This document shows, one piece after another, positions 48,673-58,263 of a stretch of 64,000 nucleotides of DNA. Source of the stretch: DATBJJ01 sp963750915 (GTDB lineage Bacteria > Acidobacteriota > Vicinamibacteria > Vicinamibacterales > 2-12-FULL-66-21). Positions within the stretch are counted from its first letter, which is position 1, and every line of letters starts with the position of its first letter. The notes under the pieces are model-generated. The model made no database searches. It had not been told where the DNA came from and worked only from the letters and a program-made list of their open reading frames with translations. The stretch is from contig CAVVSF010000004.1 in assembly GCA_963750915.1 (NCBI GenBank), forward strand, positions 1 to 64,000. Reading direction: 5' to 3'. The position numbers were made by a program, and so were the translations under genes.

Positions 48673-48856
48673 TTGCAGATTGAAGACTGAAGATTGAAGA
48701 TTTGGGATTGAAGATTTTGGGATTGCAGATTGTGGGGATTGTAGATTGCGCGGATTGTAGATTGGGCACTGACGCACCAAGCAACCCTGCCGCCAGAATC
48801 TAAAATCTCCAATCGACAATCCCAATCTTCAATCTGCAGTCAGCAATCTTCAATCT
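48671..48856. repeat. Inverted heptamer array (GATTGNN / NNCAATC)
   Basis: About a dozen GATTGNN units (GATTGCA, GATTGAA, GACTGAA, GATTGTA) run from 48671 to about 48765, followed after about 30 bases by AATCTNC/CAATC units to 48856. The arms are reverse complements, so a long imperfect hairpin is possible. It fills the space between moaA and the HtrA-like gene and is much richer in A and T than its surroundings. Confidence 0.85.
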
Positions 48857-48858
48857 AG

Positions 48859-50307
48859 CTAGTTTCTTTCGACCCTGAACGAGAGAAACATCAGAGTCCC
48901 CCCGCGCTCGAGGTGAAGGACGGCGGCGCTGCCTGGCTTCAACGTTGCCGCGACGGCGTTGAGGTCCTCGACGGCGCCGACTGGTTTGCCGTTGAGCGCG
49001 TAGATGACGTCGCCCGGCTGCAGCCGTCCCTGCTGCGAGAACGGCGTGCCGGCGGAGACGTTCAGGACGACGACGCCCTTGTCGCGGCGCAGGCCCTCGA
49101 GCGCCTGCGCGACGGGCGGGGTCAGGCTCAGGGCCATGATCCCGAGCGCTCGCACCGGCGACTGCTGGGCGATGAGCTCCGTCAGGCTGCCGATGCCGCC
49201 GCTCCGCTCGGCGACTGGAACGCGGACCGACAGCCGGCGTTCGCCGCGCTGGACGTCGAGGGTCACGGTCTCGTTCATGCCGCGCGTATAGATATTGATG
49301 CGGAACTGGCGGCCGTTCTCGAGCCGCTTGCCGTCGAGCGCGATCACGACGTCGCCGGGCTGCAGGCCGGCGGTCGCGGCCGGTCCGCCGGGCACCACAT
49401 CCGACAGCACGACGCCGGCGTCGACGGTGACACCGAGCGCGTCCGCCATCAGCGGCGTGATCGTCTGGGCGTTGACGCCGATCTCGCCGCGATGCACGCG
49501 GCCGGTCTTGCGGATCTGGTTGAAGACGTTGCGGACGATGTTGCTGGGCGCGGCGAAGCCGATGCCTTCGTTGCCGCCCGACTGCGAGTAGATCAAGGTG
49601 CTGATGCCCACCAGGCGGCCGTCGGTATCGACCAGCGCCCCGCCGCTGTTGCCCGGATTGATGGACGCGTCGGTCTGGATGTAGATCATCGGGTCTTCCG
49701 GCGTCAGCTGCCGCGCCACCGCGCTCACCACGCCCATCGTCACCGACGATTCGAGGCCGAGCGGGCTGCCGAACGCGAGCACGATCTGTCCGGGACGGAG
49801 CGCCTCGGAATCGCCAAACGGCAGCACCGGCAGCCCGGTCGCTTCGATCTTGAGGACCGCGATATCGGTCTCGCTGTCGACGGCGACGACTTGCGCGCCG
49901 ACGATCTTGCCGCGCCGTCGGAGGATCGACAAACCCGACGCGCCGCCGCTTGCCGCCAGGGGCAGTTCGACCTCAACCCGCGTCGCCCGCTCGACAACGT
50001 GGGCGTTGGTCACGATGTAGCCGCCGGGGTCGAGGATGACGCCCGAGCCGCTGCTCCGCTCCAGCACGGGATCGCCGGCCGCCTGCTCCTCGTCGTTCGG
50101 CTCGCCATAGCCGGTGACGAAAATCTGGACGACGCTCGGGCTGACCCGCTCCGACAGGTCCTGCAGCGACTGCGACAGCTCGCTCAAGGCGCGCCCGGCC
50201 GGCTTGGCCGGCGGCGCGGTTGCCACCCCCTTGGCCGGCTGCGCGGTCGCGGCCGCGGGAACGACGACGGCCAGGGCTCCGATGAGACTGAGAATGTAGC
50301 GCTTCAT
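48859..50307 (-). CDS. HtrA/DegP-like periplasmic serine protease with two PDZ domains
   Basis: A 482-residue exported protease. The signal peptide is about residues 1-22 (LSLIGALAVVVPAAATAQ). The trypsin-like domain has His103 (IVTNAHVV), Asp148 (ETDIAVLKI) and Ser221 (GNSGGALVD). Two PDZ domains (about 280-365 and 395-480) carry GLQPGDVVIALDGKRL and GRLQPGDVIYALNGKPV. These proteins degrade or refold damaged periplasmic proteins. galK lies five bases upstream in the same direction. Confidence 0.93.
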   Translation of the reverse strand: MKRYILSLIGALAVVVPAAATAQPAKGVATAPPAKPAGRALSELSQSLQDLSERVSPSVVQIFVTGYGEPNDEEQAAGDPVLERSSGSGVILDPGGYIVTNAHVVERATRVEVELPLAASGGASGLSILRRRGKIVGAQVVAVDSETDIAVLKIEATGLPVLPFGDSEALRPGQIVLAFGSPLGLESSVTMGVVSAVARQLTPEDPMIYIQTDASINPGNSGGALVDTDGRLVGISTLIYSQSGGNEGIGFAAPSNIVRNVFNQIRKTGRVHRGEIGVNAQTITPLMADALGVTVDAGVVLSDVVPGGPAATAGLQPGDVVIALDGKRLENGRQFRINIYTRGMNETVTLDVQRGERRLSVRVPVAERSGGIGSLTELIAQQSPVRALGIMALSLTPPVAQALEGLRRDKGVVVLNVSAGTPFSQQGRLQPGDVIYALNGKPVGAVEDLNAVAATLKPGSAAVLHLERGGTLMFLSFRVERN

Positions 50308-50312
50308 GATGT

Positions 50313-51533
50313 TCAGGACACCGTCGGCTCGGAGGCGATGCCCGCGAGCAGTTCCACCCCGCCGACGGCACGGTAGGTCATCGCGTTGGTCGCGCGCCCG
50401 GTCTGGCTCTCGTAACCGGTCTCGACCGACGACATCACGCGTTCGACCGATCCCTCTTCGACCAGCGCGATGACGCAGCCGCCGAAGCCGGCACCGGTCA
50501 ATCGCGCGCCGGCGCAGCCGGGCTCGGCGCTCGCCAGGTCGACGAGGACGTCGAGCTCCGGCGCCGACACTTCATAGAGATCGCGCAGGCTGGCGTGCGA
50601 GTGCAGCATCAGCCGGCCGGCGCGGGCGAGATCGCCGGCAGCAAACGCGTCGGCGAGCGCCGCCGGCCGCTGGTTCTCGGCAATCACGTGCGAAGCCCGG
50701 CGCACGTCGCCCGGATCCAGCCACGGCGCCACTTCCGCCAGCAGCCCGTCGTCCACGTCGCGCAGCGCCCGGACCCAGGAATGACGCTGGTGTAGCGCCG
50801 CCACGACGCGCTGGCACGACGCGCGCCGCTCGTTGCAGGCGCTGGGCGTCAGCTCGGGGCGGACGCCGCTGTCGAAGACGACGATCCGCGCCTGGGCGGG
50901 AATCGGCACGTGCCGAGTCTCGAGCGAGCGGCAATCGATCAGCAGCGCCGCGTCGGGGATCGCGACCGCGACCGCCATCTGGTCCATGATGCCGCAGGCG
51001 ACGCCAGCGAACTCGCGCTCCGCCTGCTGGCCGAGCCTGGCGGCGGCGAGCGGTTCCCATCCCGCATCCGACGCCGCAGCCAGGGCCCGTAACACCGCCA
51101 GCTCCAGCGCCGCCGAGGAGGACAGGCCGATCCCGGGGGGCAGATCGCTGACGATCGCCATGTCGACGCCGCGCAGCCGATGCCCGTCGCTCAGCATCGC
51201 CCACGCGGCACCGGCGATGTATCCGAACCAGCCGCCGCGGCCGCTGCGCCGTCCCGGCTCCGCCGACCGCTGTTCCAGCACGTCGAGGGAAATGTCGCGT
51301 GTCTGCCCGAACTGCTGCGAGTGCACCCGCAGCAGGCGGTCCTGGCGCTTAGCGAAGGCGACGACGACGTAGCGATCGATCGCCATCGGCAGGACGAAGC
51401 CGTCGTTGTAGTCGGTGTGTTCGCCGATCAGGTTGATGCGGCCCGGCGCCACGGCGAACTGCAGCGCGGCGTTGGGGCCGAAGGCCTGTTCGAACTGCTG
51501 GCGAGCGGCCTGCGTCAGCCGTGTGCGAAGCAT
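50313..51533 (-). CDS. galK: Galactokinase
   Basis: A 406-residue GHMP kinase that phosphorylates galactose at C1. Motif 1 is GRINLIGEHTDYNDG, motif 2 PPGIGLSSSAALE and motif 3 GARLTGAGFGGCV. ATG 51533 is chosen over TTG 51554 because the extra residues are not conserved. No galT or galE is in the window. The 5' side carries a heptamer array, so an independent promoter is likely. Confidence 0.92.
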   Translation of the reverse strand: MLRTRLTQAARQQFEQAFGPNAALQFAVAPGRINLIGEHTDYNDGFVLPMAIDRYVVVAFAKRQDRLLRVHSQQFGQTRDISLDVLEQRSAEPGRRSGRGGWFGYIAGAAWAMLSDGHRLRGVDMAIVSDLPPGIGLSSSAALELAVLRALAAASDAGWEPLAAARLGQQAEREFAGVACGIMDQMAVAVAIPDAALLIDCRSLETRHVPIPAQARIVVFDSGVRPELTPSACNERRASCQRVVAALHQRHSWVRALRDVDDGLLAEVAPWLDPGDVRRASHVIAENQRPAALADAFAAGDLARAGRLMLHSHASLRDLYEVSAPELDVLVDLASAEPGCAGARLTGAGFGGCVIALVEEGSVERVMSSVETGYESQTGRATNAMTYRAVGGVELLAGIASEPTVS

Positions 51534-51551
51534 GGGGGTAAAGCCAAGACT

Positions 51552-51671
51552 CAAGGCTCAGGGCTCACGGCTCAGGGCTCCACCAGAAAGGCAAAAACGG
51601 GGAAAGCTCGAAAGCCTTCCCCGTCTTGAGCCGTAAGCCCCTGAGCCATGAGCCCTGAGCCCTGAGCCGTG
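51552..51671. repeat. Inverted heptamer array (CANGGCT / AGCCNTG) with an inner palindrome
   Basis: Four units (CAAGGCT, CAGGGCT, CACGGCT, CAGGGCT; 51552-51579) face about six AGCCNTG units (51629-51671). Between them ACGGGGAA (51597-51604) pairs with TTCCCCGT (51617-51624). It lies between the radical SAM gene and galK and shares its core with the array at 32506. Confidence 0.85.
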
Positions 51672-51680
51672 AGCGCCCGC

Positions 51681-53774
51681 CTACTGCTGCGGCTTGTGCA
51701 GGACCTCCTGCACCGGTTCCTTCTTCTTGCCGCCGAGGCCCTTGATCTGGAGGACCGGCTCGGCCGGCGCCTCCTTCAGGACGTGCTGGCGGTAGAGCGC
51801 GGCCATGCGCTCGTTCTCGGAGTCGGCCTTCTTGCTGTCGGCGCGGGCCCGCAGTTTCTCCTCACGCGCCGTCTTGGCGATGCCCTTGTCGTCGAGGTCG
51901 GTCTGCTTGCCCGCGGCCACCGCGACCGGATCGAGCACGAGGTTGTGCGCCGTCGTCGGCAGGTCGACGTGCTTGCCGCCGGCGACGATGTCGTGGCGGC
52001 CGTGCTCCTCGTACCACTTGGTCAGCGTCGCCGTCATGTGCATCTTTTCGATGATGTTCCGCCAGCCGATGCCGGTGTTGTAGGCGCAGAACGAGATCTC
52101 CCCTTCCTGGGTCGCGTACGGGATGATGCAGCGCTCCGTCCGCCGGAAGTCGTAGTTGAAGAGATCCTGGAACCACATGCCGGCGATGAACAGGAAGTTC
52201 CAGCGGTCGGAGCGGCGCTTGTCGATGTCGGCCTTGGTGCGGTCGCCCGTCACCTTGCCGTAGTTCCTGCCGGTGGCGTTGAACGTCTTGTCGAACTTCT
52301 GCATCAGGTCCAGCAGCTTGAAGTGCGTCGGGGCCTTGAAGGGGTCGTAGTTCTTCATCAGCGCCAGCGCCATGCCGGTGACCGAGAGGAAGCGGCCGCG
52401 CGCCGCGTCGTTGACCCGGCGGAGGTCGGTGGCCAGCGAGGCCGCGTCGAGGAACGCCGTCACCGGCACGGCCTCCTTCGTTTCCTTGTCGATCATCACG
52501 CCCATGCCGATGCCGCAGTTGGGATGGCAGCCGCAGGTCAGGTTGCCCCACTCCGCGGTCGGTCCGTGCACCAGGTCGGCCCAGTCGGTGAACGTGCTCA
52601 TGAACGAGATCGGGAACCAGTCGCGCACCGGTTCGCCGATGCCGGTCTGATTCTTGACGTCGTGGGCGAGGTGCGACAGCGTGTAGCGCTGCGCCGCCCG
52701 CCGCTCGTCGGTGACGAGCTCGTCGCGGCCGGTGAACGACACCGGCTGGAACGACAGGAAGTTGATCTTCTTCGGGTTGTCGAGCGCGAACTGGACGATG
52801 CGGCCGACCTGCTCGTTGTTGACGCCGTTGACGATGGTCGTCACCGGCACGATGTCGACGCCGGCCGCGTGGAGGTTCTCGATCGCGCGCAGCTTGACGT
52901 CGAACAGGTTGCCGACGAGACGATGCGAGTTGGCGGCGTTGCCGATGCCGTCGAACTGCAGATAGGCGTAGCGCAACCCGGCCTCGGCCGCCGCCTTGGC
53001 GAACTCGGGGCTCTTGGCGAACTCGATGCCGTTGGTCGCGGCCTGGACGCTGTTGTAGCCGACCTTCTTCGAGTAGCGCACCGCGTCGAGGAAGTACGGC
53101 GACATCGTCGGCTCGCCGCCGGAGAACTGCACCGACATCTGCCGCCGCGGCTTGATCGAGATGGCGTTGTCGAGCAGCGTCTGGATGTCTTCCCACGACA
53201 GCTCGTGGACGAACCCGACCTGGTTGGCGTCCATGAAGCACGGGTCGCACATCATGTTGCAGCGGTTGGTGAGGTCGATCGTCAGGACCGAGCCGCGGCC
53301 GTACTTGATGGTGCTGCTGCCGTGGTTGTGCAGCTTCTCGTCGTTGTGGGCGCGGATGTCGCTGCCCGGAAAGACGTCTTCGAGGTGCTTGAAGAACGCC
53401 GGGTCGTTCGACATGACGTCCTCGAAGTGGCCGTGCAGCGGGCAGTCCTTGACCATCAGGATCTGGCCGTCACGCTCGATGATGGTGGCCTTGATCTCGC
53501 CGATCTTCTCATTGAGCAGAATCTTGTAGTCGCGCTTGCCGTCGAGGATCTCCTGACGCGCTTCGCGGACGCACACCGGGCAGAGCGAGTCCGTCTCGCG
53601 CGGCCAGCCGAGCGGCGGCTTCACCTTCTGGTGGGACTTCTGCAGCGGCAGGTCCGACCACTTCGGCGTGAACGTGTTGCCAGGCTTGAGATTGTTCAAC
53701 GCGTCAAACGCCATCCATGCGCCCTTGGCGGCTAACGTCAGGCCCTTTTCCACGTATTTGATAGGCTTGTGCAT
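51681..53774 (-). CDS. Radical SAM protein of the Tes/COG1964 family
   Basis: A 697-residue radical SAM protein. An N-terminal iron-sulfur or zinc motif (LCPVC with Cys65 and Cys68, plus Cys111 in KDCPLHGHF) precedes the radical SAM triad Cys172, Cys176, Cys179 in CNMMCDPC and the SGGEP motif (218-222). Further cysteines sit at 414, 416 and 420 (CGCHPNC), 549 and 563 (FCAYN). This matches COG1964, which includes tetraether lipid synthase and its relatives. A Lys-rich C-terminal tail of about 110 residues is extra. The exact substrate cannot be proven from sequence. Confidence 0.82.
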   Translation of the reverse strand: MHKPIKYVEKGLTLAAKGAWMAFDALNNLKPGNTFTPKWSDLPLQKSHQKVKPPLGWPRETDSLCPVCVREARQEILDGKRDYKILLNEKIGEIKATIIERDGQILMVKDCPLHGHFEDVMSNDPAFFKHLEDVFPGSDIRAHNDEKLHNHGSSTIKYGRGSVLTIDLTNRCNMMCDPCFMDANQVGFVHELSWEDIQTLLDNAISIKPRRQMSVQFSGGEPTMSPYFLDAVRYSKKVGYNSVQAATNGIEFAKSPEFAKAAAEAGLRYAYLQFDGIGNAANSHRLVGNLFDVKLRAIENLHAAGVDIVPVTTIVNGVNNEQVGRIVQFALDNPKKINFLSFQPVSFTGRDELVTDERRAAQRYTLSHLAHDVKNQTGIGEPVRDWFPISFMSTFTDWADLVHGPTAEWGNLTCGCHPNCGIGMGVMIDKETKEAVPVTAFLDAASLATDLRRVNDAARGRFLSVTGMALALMKNYDPFKAPTHFKLLDLMQKFDKTFNATGRNYGKVTGDRTKADIDKRRSDRWNFLFIAGMWFQDLFNYDFRRTERCIIPYATQEGEISFCAYNTGIGWRNIIEKMHMTATLTKWYEEHGRHDIVAGGKHVDLPTTAHNLVLDPVAVAAGKQTDLDDKGIAKTAREEKLRARADSKKADSENERMAALYRQHVLKEAPAEPVLQIKGLGGKKKEPVQEVLHKPQQ

Positions 53775-53873
53775 GCTGGAATCGTAAGGGGTCTGGCGAT
53801 TCCGGACAGCCGATTTCAGGTCAACGGGCGGTCTCCGGGGGTCAATTGGCCGAGGGACGCCCCCTGCGGCCGC

Positions 53874-54464
53874 TCACGCCTGAGCTGGCTGGCGGGCTTT
53901 CGATGTCGGGCGAAGGCGCCACAGCAGCCGGAACCCCAGCAGCGCTGCGAGGATGAGGGCGTAGTAGACCGGCTCGCCGATCATCACTTTCACCTTCCAG
54001 AGGAAGTGCAGGCAGGCGGCAATCGCGCTGACGTACACCAGCCGGTGCAGCAGCTGCCAGCGGCGACCGAGGCGGCGGATCCAGCCGCGGGTGGAGGTGA
54101 CCGCCAGCGGAATCATCATCACGAACGCCGTCATCCCGGCCGTGATGTACGGACGCTTGACGATGTCCGGGAGGATGTATTCGAACGCCAGCCCCTGATC
54201 GAGGATGACGTAAATCAGGAGGTGGACGGTGGCGTAGGAGAACGCGAACAACCCGAGCATCCGCCGGTACTGGATGATCTGGTTCCAGCCGGTCAGCCGC
54301 CGCAGCGGCGTAATCGCCAGGGTGACGAGCAGCAGGCGCAGCGCCCAGATGCCGGTGACGAGCGTGACATCTTCAATCGGGTTCGCGCTCAGCCTCCCGG
54401 TCAGCGTCCGGAAGAGGAGCCACAGGCCCGGCGCGAGCGCGAGTACGAAGACGAAGGGTTTCAT
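53874..54464 (-). CDS. msrQ: MsrQ heme-binding membrane subunit
   Basis: A 196-residue membrane protein with about six helices of the ferric reductase-like type (LVTGIWALRLLLVTLAITPL; FAFSYATVHLLIYVILDQ). The His residues spaced across helices are the heme ligands known in MsrQ. It passes electrons from the inner membrane to MsrP, which repairs oxidised methionine in periplasmic proteins. Its start is six bases after the msrP stop. Confidence 0.92.
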   Translation of the reverse strand: MKPFVFVLALAPGLWLLFRTLTGRLSANPIEDVTLVTGIWALRLLLVTLAITPLRRLTGWNQIIQYRRMLGLFAFSYATVHLLIYVILDQGLAFEYILPDIVKRPYITAGMTAFVMMIPLAVTSTRGWIRRLGRRWQLLHRLVYVSAIAACLHFLWKVKVMIGEPVYYALILAALLGFRLLWRLRPTSKARQPAQA

Positions 54465-54470
54465 CCGGCC

Positions 54471-55431
<961 letters not shown>

Positions 55432-55569
55432 GCTCAGACTCGCAACTGAGACGGCGGCCGAAAGTGGCCTCGTCCAACCGGTATCGGGGCGGTCAGCGTC
55501 AGCATACGCCAAGCCGCCTGACTGCTAAACCCCGCGGCCACCCTCCGGCTTCCCGTGACGCCCGTGTAA

Positions 55570-55575
55570 TACAAT
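55570..55575 (+). promoter_or_regulatory. -10 box (TACAAT) of a likely leaderless transcript
   Basis: TACAAT ends five bases before ATG 55581. Transcription would begin about at the ATG itself. The divergent msrP start is 150 bases away, so both promoters share this gap. Confidence 0.5.
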
Positions 55576-55580
55576 CCCGC

Positions 55581-56265
55581 ATGCCTTCCGGCGGCATCGA
55601 CCCGAGATGGCCGAAGCTCCTCTCCCTCGCTGTCCATGAGTTCCGCTCGCCGCTGACTGTCGTCTCCGGCTACATCCGCATGTTGTTGACGGAGCGCGCC
55701 GGGCCGGTGCCGGATGGGCAGCGCCGCCTGCTCCTCGAGGCCGAAAAATCCTGCGCCCGCCTGTCGGCGCTGCTCGGCGAAGTCAGCGATCTCTCGCAAC
55801 TCGAGGGCGGGACCGCAACGCTTCAACCGCAGCGATCTCGACGTCGCCGCCGCGCTTGCCGACGTCGTGGCCGCGCTGCCGCCGCTGCCCGATCGCGAGG
55901 TCGCGGTCGACGTGACGACGCGTCCGGCGCAACCAATCAGTGGAGATCCCGTGCGAATGCGGGCGGCACTGACCTCGGTGCTGCTCGCGTTGCGACGCGA
56001 GCTCGTCACGAGCGACCGCCTGGCGGTGCTCGTGGAACCCGGCGACCCGCCGAGCTCGGTCCGAATCACCATCGGCGAACCGCAACGAGTCGAGCGTCTG
56101 CGCGCCGCCGCCGCGGCCGATCTCGTGACGTTCGACGAATGGCGCGGCGGCAACGGGCTCAGCCTGGCGAACGCCCGCCGCATCATCGAGGCGCACGGCG
56201 GGCAGATCTGGTCGCCGGCTGAAGATGGGAAGGCGGCAGCGCTCATCGCGCTCGCGATGCGTTGA
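55581..56265 (+). CDS. Short, degenerate sensor histidine kinase, frameshifted
   Basis: With one base removed near 55817 (ACGCTTCAAC), it reads as 227 residues. The H-box is clear (LAVHEFRSPLTVVSGYI). The ATPase part is not: the N-box segment reads RMRAALTSVLLALRREL, without the usual Asn, and a DxGxG motif is absent, although a G2-like GNGLSLANARRIIEAHGGQ is present. There is no sensor, HAMP or membrane segment. It may be an atypical kinase or phosphatase. The neighbouring NtrC-type regulator at 56521 is the obvious partner. Confidence 0.72.
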
Positions 56266-56520
56266 CACGAAGTCTCAGCTCTGCTGTTCTACATCCATAC
56301 ATTACAACTTCACACGTATCCAATTTAGACACGCTGGGCCGCCGAAGCAACCCGACGTCCGTCCCCTTGGCGCTGCACCGGTTTGCTGAAATCCACCACA
56401 TTCCTGAGCTTTCGTCATTTTGCTGGCCTCAGACTGGCTGAGGTACACAACTTGAATAGGGAGTGGGTAAACGCGTTCACACTCAGCGGCCAAACGCCGC
56501 CGATTCCGGTTGATTGACCT
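56266..56520. other. Gene-free stretch of lower GC before the NtrC-type regulator
   Basis: About 255 bases without a convincing gene. It is visibly richer in A and T than the genes around it and holds a short stem, CCTCAG/CTGAGG near 56433-56448. No sigma-54 -24/-12 pair with the correct spacing was found. It probably contains the promoter of the regulator gene. Confidence 0.5.
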
Positions 56521-58098
56521 ATGTACACGCCTGCAACGACTGAACGAGATACAACCAAGCCCTACATCGCCATCGTGGACGACGACTCCGCGTTTGCGTC
56601 GTACTTGCGCACTTTCCTGTCGCTGCGTGGCTACGAGGCGCGCTGCTACTCGCGCGGCGATGAACTGCTCGCAGCAATGAAGCAGAACGAGTTCCCCGAC
56701 GCCGTCCTCCTCGACGTCATGATGCCGGGGCTCGACGGCATGGCGACGCTGCGGGCGCTCAAGCAGACCCGCCCGGAAGCGCAGGTCATCATGCTCTCGG
56801 GCCGCAACCAGGCCTCGACCATCGTCGAGGCGGTGCGCGCCGGCGCCACCGACTACGTCGTCAAGCCCGACGATCCGGAGGGCCTTGGCGAAATCGCGCT
56901 CGACGTCGCGATCAAGAACGCGATCGAGAGGACTCGCCTCGTCTCCGAGATCAGCGAGCTGCGGCAGCAGCTCACCGACGACGAGGATCGCGCGATCTGG
57001 GGCACGAGCGAGAACATGCGGCGGATCGCCACCGTCATCGAGCAGGTCGGCGACAGCGACGTCGCGGTCCTGATTCGCGGCGAGAGCGGCGTCGGCAAGG
57101 AGCTGGTGTCACGCGCCATTCACCAGCGCTCGACGCGCCGGAACCGGCCGTTCGTCAAGGTGAACTGCGCCGCGCTGCCGGCGGAGCTGCTCGAGAGCGA
57201 GCTGTTCGGCCACGAAAAGGGCGCGTTCACCGGCGCCGCGACGACTCGCATCGGCAAGTTCGAACAGGCCGACGGCGGCACGCTGATGCTCGACGAGATC
57301 GGCGAGATGAAGCCGGCGCTCCAGGCCAAGCTGCTGCACGTCCTCCAGGACGCCGAGTTCACCAAGCTTGGCAGCAACAAGCGCGTCGAGGTCGACGTCC
57401 GCATCGTCGCGGCCACCAACCGCGACCTCGAGAAGATGCTGATCAGCGGTGATTTCCGCGAGGACCTCTACTACCGGCTGCGTGTCATCGAGCTGATCGT
57501 CCCGCCGCTGCGCGAGCGCCGCGACGAGATCCCGACGCTGCTCGACTCGTTCATCGCCCGCTACTCGCGCAAGTACAAGCGCCAGCCGCCGAAGATCTCG
57601 CCTGATCTGCGGCGCCTGTTCCTGGAGTACGAGTGGCCCGGCAACATCCGCGAGCTCGAGAACATGATCAAGCGGCTGGTCATCCTCCAGGACGAGCAGC
57701 TGGTGTTCGCCGAGATCGAGCGCAGTATGCGGCGCGGTGTCGGCGCGCCGACCGCCGCCCCGGTGGCGGCGATGGCGGCCGCCGGCGTCGGCGCCGGGTT
57801 GCCGTCCGACTTCGCGATGCCGGCCTCGGCGCCGATCTACTCGCCACCCGACGCCGACCCGGCGGCCGACAACGGCATCGAGCCGGAGAGCGCGGCGCCA
57901 CCGGTCGTGCCCGAGCCGGAAAACGACGGGTCGCTCGCGGCCGTCGCCAAAGCGGCGTCGATGAAGGCCGAGAAAGCGCTGATCGAGAAGACGCTCGACC
58001 AGGTGCACTGGAACCGGCGCAAGGCGGCGCAGATCCTCGGCGTCAGCTACAAGACGCTCCTGAACAAGATCAAGGAGTGCACCATCACCCGGGACTGA
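56521..58098 (+). CDS. Sigma-54-dependent response regulator (NtrC family)
   Basis: A 525-residue regulator. The receiver domain (about 15-125) has phospho-accepting Asp65 and Lys115. The AAA+ domain (about 155-390) has Walker A GESGVGKE (187-194) and the sigma-54 contact loop GAFTGA (234-239). An Ala/Pro-rich linker (about 400-470) leads to a Fis-type helix-turn-helix ending RRKAAQILGVSYKTLLNKI. It turns on sigma-54 promoters when phosphorylated. It follows the degenerate kinase gene. Confidence 0.96.
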   Translation: MYTPATTERDTTKPYIAIVDDDSAFASYLRTFLSLRGYEARCYSRGDELLAAMKQNEFPDAVLLDVMMPGLDGMATLRALKQTRPEAQVIMLSGRNQASTIVEAVRAGATDYVVKPDDPEGLGEIALDVAIKNAIERTRLVSEISELRQQLTDDEDRAIWGTSENMRRIATVIEQVGDSDVAVLIRGESGVGKELVSRAIHQRSTRRNRPFVKVNCAALPAELLESELFGHEKGAFTGAATTRIGKFEQADGGTLMLDEIGEMKPALQAKLLHVLQDAEFTKLGSNKRVEVDVRIVAATNRDLEKMLISGDFREDLYYRLRVIELIVPPLRERRDEIPTLLDSFIARYSRKYKRQPPKISPDLRRLFLEYEWPGNIRELENMIKRLVILQDEQLVFAEIERSMRRGVGAPTAAPVAAMAAAGVGAGLPSDFAMPASAPIYSPPDADPAADNGIEPESAAPPVVPEPENDGSLAAVAKAASMKAEKALIEKTLDQVHWNRRKAAQILGVSYKTLLNKIKECTITRD

Positions 58099-58263
58099 CG
58101 CGCAACCGGCCGCCGGCCGGCGGTTCGGGGGGTGCGCCCATCCACCTGTGCCCTCTCCTGCGGCGGGAGGCGTGCCGGGCCCTTCTGCTATTCTGGTATG
58201 TGGCCGTGCCGTGTCCCCTGCGAGCGGACCGTCGATGCAACCGGCCACCAGGAGCCTGTTCGA

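Noticed and set aside
56266..56520. Sigma-54 promoter for the NtrC-type regulator
   Set aside because: TGGCGC near 56371 and TTTGC near 56385 are too far apart; GG to GC spacing is 16 rather than 11.
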